From NCBI GenBank assembly GCA_013816725.1, contig JACDEA010000187.1, positions 1-5,391 on the forward strand: a stretch of 5,391 bases of DNA, given 5' to 3'. A program made the position numbers and the translations under genes. The notes beneath the pieces are model-generated. The model ran no database searches, was not told where the DNA came from, and worked only from the letters and a program-made list of their open reading frames with translations. This document shows positions 1 to 4,338 of this stretch, piece by piece. The stretch is from Actinomycetota bacterium (GTDB lineage: Bacteria > Actinomycetota > Acidimicrobiia > Acidimicrobiales > JACDEA01). Each line of letters begins with the position of its first letter. Within the stretch, counting starts at the first letter, position 1.

Positions 1-191
1 GTGATGTCCGTACCATCCGACGTCACGCGGATCGTCGCCGGCCCGTCAATCGTGCGGGTCGCCCGCCACACGCCGTCGGGCCGGAACGTCATCGTTGGGT
101 CACCCCGCCCGCGGACGAGCGGCGACAACGTGAGGGCGAGGTCGACCGGACGGGGCGGGCGGAACGTCTGGGAAACCATTGGCGTCATCAT
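1..191 (-). CDS. DNA-3-methyladenine glycosylase-like protein, N-terminal part (truncated by window edge)
   Basis: The minus strand is open from a start cluster at 191/188/179 to the left edge, giving 59-63 residues. The product begins near MVSQTFRPPRPVDLALTLSP, followed by RGRGDPT, VWRATRT and DGPATIRV. From memory, this matches the N-terminal beta-rich domain of actinobacterial AlkA-like DNA-3-methyladenine glycosylases (family proteins are about 300 aa). Those enzymes excise alkylated purines from DNA in base excision repair. The catalytic HhH-GPD domain would lie beyond the window, so the enzymatic call rests on the N-terminus alone. Three in-frame ATGs (191, 188, 179) are possible and none has a Shine-Dalgarno sequence. 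A CATGAT hexamer ends 7 bases before the 179 ATG, so a leaderless start there is possible. The gene is divergent from tyrS. Confidence 0.65.
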   Translation of the reverse strand, partial: MMTPMVSQTFRPPRPVDLALTLSPLVRGRGDPTMTFRPDGVWRATRTIDGPATIRVTSDGTDI

Positions 192-217
192 GGCTGGCCC
201 ATGGCAGGCTGACACGG
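192..217. promoter_or_regulatory. Short divergent intergenic region between glycosylase gene and tyrS
   Basis: Only 26 bases (38 if the glycosylase starts at 179) separate the two divergent starts, so at least one promoter must overlap coding sequence. On the plus strand, AGG at 206-208 lies 9 bases before the tyrS ATG and could be a weak ribosome binding site. CAGGCT at 205-210 ends 7 bases before the ATG and fits a minimal nAnnnT -10 for leaderless transcription; the sequence does not decide between the two. There is no room for a T-box or other leader riboswitch. Confidence 0.3.
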
Positions 218-1492
218 ATGTCAAAAGTGTGGGAAGACCTCCAATGGCGCGGCCTCGTCCACCAGGTGACGGACCCCGCGCTGGGGCCCCTCCTCGACGA
301 CGACTTCCTCACCGTCTACTGCGGCATCGACCCCACCGGCCCGAGCATGCACCCGGGTCACCTGATCGGCGTTCTCACCCTGCGGCGCTTGCAGCTGGCC
401 GGGCACCAGGTCGTGCCGTTGATCGGGAGCGGTACCGGCCTCATCGGCGACCCGAGCGGGCGCGACGAGGAACGGTTGCTCTTGAGCGAGGCCGACCTCG
501 AGGCCAATGTCGTCGCCATCCGCCACCAGGTCGAGAGGCTCCTCGACGCCGACGGCCGCGCCGCCAAGCTGGCGCCCATCGTCACCGACAACGGGCAGTG
601 GCTGCGGAAGCTGACCCTCACCGACTTTCTGCGCGACGTCGGCAAGCACTTCAGCGTCAACGAGATGATCCGCAAGGACTCCGTGCGCAACCGCCTCGAG
701 GGGCGTGAGCAGGGCATCTCGTTCACCGAGTTCACCTACATGCTCCTGCAGGCGTTCGACTACCTCCACCTCTACGACGAGCATCACTGTCGGCTCCAGA
801 TCGGCGGCAGCGATCAGTGGGGCAACATCACCGAGGGCATCGACCTCATCCGTAGGCTGCGGGCCGACACCGCGTACGGGCTGACGTGGCCGCTGCTCAC
901 CACCGACAACGGCTCGAAGATGGGCAAGAGCGACGCCCGCACCACCGTGTGGCTCGATCCGACGCGCACCAGCCCGTACCAGTTCTTTCAGTACTGGGTG
1001 CGCACCGACGACGCCGACGTCGGCATGCGGCTGCGGTGGTTCACGTTCCTCGACCGCGAGCGCATCGAGGAGCTGGACGAAGCCACCGCGTCGCACCCCG
1101 AACGCCGTGAAGCGCAACGCGCGCTGGCGTGGGAGGTCACCGCGTTGGTGCACGGCGCGCCAGAGGCCGGTCGCGCCCAGCGGGCGGCCGAGGTGTTGTT
1201 CACCGAGGCCATCGCCGAGCTGGACGAGGCCACGCTGCTCGACGTGTTCAGCGACGCGCCGTCGTCGCAGGCCGGCGGCGACGGCGTTGCGCTGGTGGAC
1301 GCGCTGGTTCAGAGTGGCCTGTCGAAGTCCAAGGGTGACGCCCGCAAGACGATCAGCCAGGGCGGCGTGTACGTCAACAACCGCCGGGTCGACGACATCG
1401 ACTACGCGCTGTCGTCGGCTGATCTGCTCCACGGGCGCCACGTGGTACTGCGCAAGGGCAAGCGCGACCACCACCTTCTGACGCTGGGCTAG
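218..1492 (+). CDS. tyrS: Tyrosine--tRNA ligase (TyrRS)
   Basis: This 424-aa protein is a class I aminoacyl-tRNA synthetase of normal bacterial TyrRS length. It activates tyrosine with ATP and charges tRNA-Tyr in the cytoplasm. The tyrosine-pocket region is YCGIDPT at 34-40. The HIGH signature appears as HPGH at 45-48, followed by the GxGTGLIGDPSGR loop. The segment QIGGSDQWGNI at 194-204 forms the tyrosine and adenylate site. The KMSKS loop reads KMGKS at 234-238, which is typical of actinobacterial-style TyrRS. An S4 RNA-binding domain occupies about 360-424 (SGLSKSKGDARKTI, then GGVYVNNRRV). I chose ATG 218 because MSKVWEDLQWRGL is the usual TyrRS N-terminus; in-frame upstream codons (for example TTG 179) would add non-homologous residues. 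The TAG stop overlaps the stop of the converging phosphatase gene. All key motifs are present, so the enzyme looks functional. Confidence 0.97.
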   Translation: MSKVWEDLQWRGLVHQVTDPALGPLLDDDFLTVYCGIDPTGPSMHPGHLIGVLTLRRLQLAGHQVVPLIGSGTGLIGDPSGRDEERLLLSEADLEANVVAIRHQVERLLDADGRAAKLAPIVTDNGQWLRKLTLTDFLRDVGKHFSVNEMIRKDSVRNRLEGREQGISFTEFTYMLLQAFDYLHLYDEHHCRLQIGGSDQWGNITEGIDLIRRLRADTAYGLTWPLLTTDNGSKMGKSDARTTVWLDPTRTSPYQFFQYWVRTDDADVGMRLRWFTFLDRERIEELDEATASHPERREAQRALAWEVTALVHGAPEAGRAQRAAEVLFTEAIAELDEATLLDVFSDAPSSQAGGDGVALVDALVQSGLSKSKGDARKTISQGGVYVNNRRVDDIDYALSSADLLHGRHVVLRKGKRDHHLLTLG

Positions 1493-2091
1493 TCCTCCAG
1501 CGCGACGTTGCGCAGGTGCGCCATCTCGTTGAGTGCGACGACCGAGCGGTGCCCGGCCCGTGAGGCGGCGATGCGATGGATGCTCGTGTAGGCCGGCTCG
1601 AAGAAAAGCATCTTGGGTATTTCGAGGATGTGGGCGATGTAGGCGTTGATCACCCCGCCGTGACACACGACGCCAACCTTGCGTCCGGGATTGGCTTCGA
1701 TCACCCGCTCGACGGCGCGCACCACGCCTTCCTGGAAAGTCTGTGGGTCGATGTCGAGATCCTGCAGGCGATCCTCGGTCATCGCCAGGTAGCGCTCGTC
1801 CTTGGTCTCGCGCAGCTCCTCGAACGGGATGTAGCTGGCCGCCTCGCGGTCGAACTCGGCCAGGTCTTCGTCGATCTCGACGGTGAGGCCGTGGGCCACG
1901 GCGATGGCCTCGGCCGTCTCGCGCGCCCGGCGCAGCGGGCTGGCCCAGATGGCGTCCAGCCGTTCACCGGCCAGCCATGCTGCGGCCAGCGCGGCTTGGC
2001 GGTGCCCCCGGCCGCGCAGGGGCGGGTCGGCCGGACCGTCGGCGTCCTCGATGCGAACGGGCTCGGCGTGACGTACGAGGAGGAGGTCCAC
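1489..2091 (-). CDS. Histidine phosphatase superfamily protein (phosphoglycerate mutase-like)
   Basis: This 200-aa protein belongs to the histidine phosphatase superfamily, which transfers phosphate through a phospho-histidine intermediate. The catalytic signature LVRHAEP (5-11) provides Arg7 and the nucleophile His8. SPLRRARETAE (51-61) carries the phosphate-pocket Arg55. The second catalytic His is His144 in VVCHGGVINAY. A likely acid residue is Glu79, in DLAEF. The substrate cannot be read from sequence: phosphosugars, nucleotides, alpha-ribazole phosphate or phosphoproteins are all used in this superfamily, and nothing specifically supports a glycolytic mutase. The start is GTG at 2091, placing LLLVRH at the N-terminus as usual; no Shine-Dalgarno is visible. 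It lies 13 bases downstream of the HIT gene on the same strand, so the two are probably co-transcribed. Its TAG stop (1491-1489) overlaps the tyrS TAG from the other strand. Confidence 0.9.
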   Translation of the reverse strand: MDLLLVRHAEPVRIEDADGPADPPLRGRGHRQAALAAAWLAGERLDAIWASPLRRARETAEAIAVAHGLTVEIDEDLAEFDREAASYIPFEELRETKDERYLAMTEDRLQDLDIDPQTFQEGVVRAVERVIEANPGRKVGVVCHGGVINAYIAHILEIPKMLFFEPAYTSIHRIAASRAGHRSVVALNEMAHLRNVALED

Positions 2092-2104
2092 GGCAGCGCG
2101 GACG

Positions 2105-2527
2105 CTAGCCGTCGATGGCCGCGGCGATGCGGGCGGCGAACCCGGCGGCCTCGTCGTCGTCGGCGTACTTCGTGCGGGGCCAGAAGAAGCCGCGGAGGCC
2201 GTCCTTGCGGCGGCGGGGGACCGCGTGCACGTGCAGGTGGGGCACGCTCTGGCTGATCCGATTGTTGATGCCCACGAATACGCCGTCGGCGTCCAGCCCG
2301 CCAGGAGCTTCGAGGGCCCGGCCGATCCGCTGCGCGGCGGTGAACAGTGGCATTACGAGCGCACCGGGAAGGTCCATCAGGGTGTCGACGTGCTGGCGGG
2401 GGACGATGAGGACATGGCCCTTGAAGACCGGCCGGGTGTCGAGGAACGCAACCACCTCGGCCTCGTCGAGGACGACGTGGGCGGCGACGTCGCCGGCGAC
2501 GATCGAGCAGAACAGGCAGCCATCCAC
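2105..2527 (-). CDS. HIT-family (histidine triad) nucleotide-binding hydrolase
   Basis: This 140-aa protein is of normal HIT length. The histidine triad HLHVHAV is at 97-103 (His97, His99, His101), preceded by GINNRISQSVP. These proteins bind nucleotides and hydrolyse nucleoside phosphoramidates, adenylates or dinucleoside polyphosphates through the central-loop histidine. An N-terminal CLFC (Cys4, Cys7) with His46 (VPRQHVDTL) and His97 could form the structural zinc site known in some HIT proteins. The C-terminal GFFWPRTKYADDDEA resembles an actinobacterial HIT subgroup, from memory. I prefer GTG 2527 because VDGCLFCSIVAGD matches the family N-terminus. An in-frame GTG at 2545 would add VAQSHA; extension further upstream would only read antisense to the DUF3151 gene. 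It is the first gene of a probable two-gene unit with the histidine phosphatase and is divergent from DUF3151. Confidence 0.93.
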   Translation of the reverse strand: MDGCLFCSIVAGDVAAHVVLDEAEVVAFLDTRPVFKGHVLIVPRQHVDTLMDLPGALVMPLFTAAQRIGRALEAPGGLDADGVFVGINNRISQSVPHLHVHAVPRRRKDGLRGFFWPRTKYADDDEAAGFAARIAAAIDG

Positions 2528-2554
2528 GGCGTGTGACTGTGCCACGATGCGCGT
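2528..2554. promoter_or_regulatory. Divergent promoter region between HIT gene and DUF3151 gene
   Basis: This is 27 bases between opposing starts. On the plus strand, CACGAT (2543-2548) ends 6 bases before the ATG at 2555 and fits nAnnnT, the minimal -10 seen at leaderless actinobacterial genes. On the minus strand, CACAGT (2541-2536) ends 8 bases before GTG 2527, a poorer fit. Neither gene has a Shine-Dalgarno sequence here. No convincing -35 is seen; any would lie inside the opposing gene. This hexamer pattern is common by chance, so the support is weak. Confidence 0.3.
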
Positions 2555-2968
2555 ATGTCCGACGTGTCGATCCCGCGAGGCCTCCCCGAGACGGTGTTGC
2601 CGCCGGAGCCCCCCGACGTGACGGCCCGTCTCGACGCCGCCGCCAGTCGCCAGGACGCCGCTCCGGTCGTGGCCGACCACCCGCGGTCGCTCGAGGGCTG
2701 GGCTCGCCTCGGCGAATTGTCGGAAGCCGATGATCCCGTCGCCGCCTACGCCTTCTACCGCGTCGGCTACCACCGCGGTCTCGACGCCTTGCGCGCCGCC
2801 GGCTGGCGGGGGTCGGGCTACGTGCGTTGGCGCAACGCCGATAACCGCGGGTTCCTACGCGCTCTCGACGGCTTGCGCCGGGTGGCCGCGTCGATCGGCG
2901 AGGCCGACGAAGCCGCCCGCTGCGACGAGTTCCTCCACCAGCTCGACCCGAACTGGGAACGCCGCTGA
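2555..2968 (+). CDS. DUF3151 family protein, function unknown
   Basis: This 137-aa soluble protein has no signal peptide or membrane segment. It matches the DUF3151 family, found mainly in Actinobacteria, from its characteristic string of motifs: PRGLPETVLPPEPP near the N-terminus, DHPRSLEGWARLGEL (41-55), VAAYAFYRVGYHRGLDALR (62-80), GWRGSG (83-88), NRGFLRAL (97-104) and a helical ending in DEAARCDEFLHQLDP. The central part looks all-helical and somewhat TPR-like (alternating Ala, Leu and aromatic positions), which would suit protein binding, but this is inference. No catalytic motif stands out and no biochemical function is known to me. The start ATG 2555 gives MSDVSIPRGLPETVLPP, a good family N-terminus. 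It is transcribed alone, divergent from the HIT gene and convergent with the alpha/beta hydrolase 33 bases downstream. Confidence 0.85.
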   Translation: MSDVSIPRGLPETVLPPEPPDVTARLDAAASRQDAAPVVADHPRSLEGWARLGELSEADDPVAAYAFYRVGYHRGLDALRAAGWRGSGYVRWRNADNRGFLRALDGLRRVAASIGEADEAARCDEFLHQLDPNWERR

Positions 2969-2998
2969 CCACGCGCTTTGTGGGGCTTGGGCCAGCGG
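2962..2998. terminator. Possible weak hairpin between convergent genes
   Basis: The 33-base gap between the convergent DUF3151 and hydrolase stops, plus a few flanking bases, can fold. An outer stem pairs CCGCTG (2962-2967) with CAGCGG (2993-2998). An inner 4-base stem pairs CCAC (2969-2972) with GTGG (2980-2983). There is no T-tract on either strand and a long unpaired segment separates the stems, so this is not a classic intrinsic terminator. It could still act as a bidirectional transcript end or be chance pairing in GC-rich DNA. Confidence 0.2.
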
Positions 2999-3001
2999 AG
3001 G

Positions 3002-3892
3002 TCAGTGGCAGAAGGCGGTGATGGTGTTGTTGAGGATGTCGGCCCGCTCCCACTGCACGAAGTGGCCGCAGTCGCGGAGGAGGAAGGGGCCGACCCGGTT
3101 GGGGAACACCACCTCACACATGCGGTCGAAGTCGGGATACAGCACGTGGTCGGCCGTGCCGAACAGGATCGCAGTCGGCGTGGGGTTGGGCGCGGCCATG
3201 GCCGATGGCTCGCTGCGACGGGCCTCGCTGAACGCACTCTCGTAGGCGCCCCACCCGGCCCGTAGCTTGGCGCCGTCGGCGAACGGCTCGGTCATGAAGG
3301 CGACATCTTCGGGGGTGAACGCGCCGGGATGGGCCCAGAACCTCGACGTGTAGAACGCGGCGATGTAGCGCCGCCGCTTGTCCGGGGTGTCCAGCTCGGC
3401 CGCCAGGGCGTCGGGGTCGGTGCCCTGGCGGATGAAGTAGTCCGACGCCTCGAGCGGCGGCCGGGTGCGCATCGACGCCATGGCGTCCTTCACGTACGGC
3501 ACGGGCGAGTTGAACAGGACCATCCGTTCCACGAACCCGGGATACCGCAACGACAGGTCCTGGATGACCGGACCCCCTAGGTCGCCGCCAACGGCGACCA
3601 CCGACCCGTGGCCGAGGTCGTCGTGCACCAGCGAGTAGAGGTCACGGGCGTGAGCCGAGATGTCGTGAAAGCCGTCGGGACCGACGTCGGAGTCGCCGAA
3701 GCCGCGCAGGTCGGGGGCGATGACCTCGAAGCCGGCGGCGGCCAGCGGCGCGATGTTGCGCCACCAGATGCGCTTGGTCTCGGGCCAGCCGTGCACCAGG
3801 AGCGCTGGCTTGCCGCCCACACCCTCACGGACATAGGCCTGCGTAAAGCCGCGCTGCGTCGCCGCGTGCACATCGAACGAGGCATAAGTCAC
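3002..3892 (-). CDS. Alpha/beta hydrolase, epoxide hydrolase-like
   Basis: This 296-aa cytoplasmic alpha/beta-hydrolase is of typical epoxide hydrolase length. HGWPE (34-38) is the oxyanion-hole motif of epoxide hydrolases. The nucleophile elbow is GGDLGG (102-107) with Asp104 as nucleophile. An Asp, not Ser, points to epoxide hydrolases or haloalkane dehalogenases and away from esterases. Asp248 (FGTADHV) and His277 (RDCGHFVQWE) complete a likely triad. Tyr152 (ASDYFIRQG) and Tyr217 (WGAYESAF) are well placed to be the two cap-domain tyrosines that polarise the epoxide; their assignment is inferred. Such enzymes add water to an epoxide to give a diol; the natural substrate is unknown. The GTG start at 3892 overlaps the TGA of the upstream PPOX gene (GTGA), arguing for translational coupling. 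A fluoroacetate or haloalkane dehalogenase activity is the main alternative. Confidence 0.9.
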   Translation of the reverse strand: MTYASFDVHAATQRGFTQAYVREGVGGKPALLVHGWPETKRIWWRNIAPLAAAGFEVIAPDLRGFGDSDVGPDGFHDISAHARDLYSLVHDDLGHGSVVAVGGDLGGPVIQDLSLRYPGFVERMVLFNSPVPYVKDAMASMRTRPPLEASDYFIRQGTDPDALAAELDTPDKRRRYIAAFYTSRFWAHPGAFTPEDVAFMTEPFADGAKLRAGWGAYESAFSEARRSEPSAMAAPNPTPTAILFGTADHVLYPDFDRMCEVVFPNRVGPFLLRDCGHFVQWERADILNNTITAFCH

Positions 3893-4314
3893 GACGCGAT
3901 CTCGGCCCGGCTGATGACCTTCGTCGGGTGGATACGAACGAGCAGCTCGCCTGGCACCGCGTTGCGGCGCCCGAACGCGTCGGCGTTGCCGACGCCCATG
4001 TAGCGACCGCCGATACGTGTCGCCCACTCGAGCATCTCGTCGAGGTTTTCGCTGATCGAGCAGGTGCCCTCGACGAGCACGTAGGCGAACGGCGGTCGCT
4101 CGTCGTCCACCAGGAGCGCAGCGCGGCGGTCCCTTTCGAGTGCCTTGCCCTTGAGGCTGTCCTTGCCGGTGTTGAACACGACGTCGTCGCCGTCGAGCAC
4201 GAACCAGATCGGCGCCACGTGCGGTCGTCCGTCGCGGCGCACCGTGGCCAGCTTCCCGGTGCGGGTGCCTTCGAGCAGGAACGTGCGGGTCTCCTCGGCT
4301 GTCATGTCGCGCAT
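3889..4314 (-). CDS. PPOX-class oxidoreductase, probably F420-dependent (pyridoxamine 5'-phosphate oxidase-like fold)
   Basis: This 141-aa protein has the split beta-barrel fold of the PPOX/FDOR group. The segments GKLATVRRDGRPHVAPIWFVLDG (20-42), VVFNTGKDSLKGKALERD (45-62), AALLVDDERPPFAYVLVEG (65-83) and the tail LLVRIHPTKVISR match, from memory, the small actinobacterial F420-dependent PPOX proteins (FDOR-B type). These usually form dimers and reduce small molecules with cofactor F420H2. FMN, FAD or heme binding by relatives cannot be excluded. I chose ATG 4314 (MRDMTAEETRTFL); an in-frame ATG at 4305 is the alternative, and longer readings would overlap the proline dehydrogenase gene. There is no Shine-Dalgarno; a TACCGT hexamer ends 7 bases upstream, suggesting leaderless expression. 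It heads a two-gene unit with the epoxide hydrolase-like gene, which overlaps it by 4 bases. Confidence 0.88.
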   Translation of the reverse strand: MRDMTAEETRTFLLEGTRTGKLATVRRDGRPHVAPIWFVLDGDDVVFNTGKDSLKGKALERDRRAALLVDDERPPFAYVLVEGTCSISENLDEMLEWATRIGGRYMGVGNADAFGRRNAVPGELLVRIHPTKVISRAEIAS

Positions 4315-4338
4315 CGGCGGAACGGTACCGTGGCCCCG
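4315..4338. promoter_or_regulatory. Symmetric bidirectional -10 region with predicted leaderless starts on both strands
   Basis: This 24-base gap separates the divergent ATGs at 4314 (minus) and 4339 (plus). Its centre is a perfect 10-base palindrome, ACGGTACCGT, at 4322-4331. The plus strand therefore reads TACCGT at 4326-4331 and the minus strand TACCGT at 4327-4322. Both fit the TAnnnT -10 of actinobacterial leaderless promoters, and each is followed by exactly 7 bases and then ATG. The two hexamers share the central TA step, so sigma factor could hardly occupy both at once. No good -35 is seen on either side. A repressor binding the palindrome would block both genes. The geometry is seen in the sequence; promoter function is inferred. 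Confidence 0.45.

Noticed and set aside
192..217. Possible T-box or other leader RNA controlling tyrS
   Set aside because: Only 26-38 bases separate tyrS from the divergent gene, and no specifier stem or antiterminator motif is seen.
221..1666. A 481-codon open frame on the minus strand antisense to tyrS
   Set aside because: It lies opposite a well-conserved TyrRS and reads as low-complexity Arg/Val/Gly/Ala-rich protein with no recognisable domain. Such shadows are expected in GC-rich DNA with strong third-position bias.
2528..2773. Upstream extension of the HIT gene on the minus strand to a start at 2773
   Set aside because: The extra residues are antisense to the DUF3151 coding region and do not resemble any HIT N-terminus. 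The family start fits GTG 2527.
1779..3053. A 424-codon open frame on the minus strand spanning the phosphatase, HIT and DUF3151 genes
   Set aside because: The product is dominated by Arg/Pro/Ser with no domain and crosses three well-supported genes in another frame.
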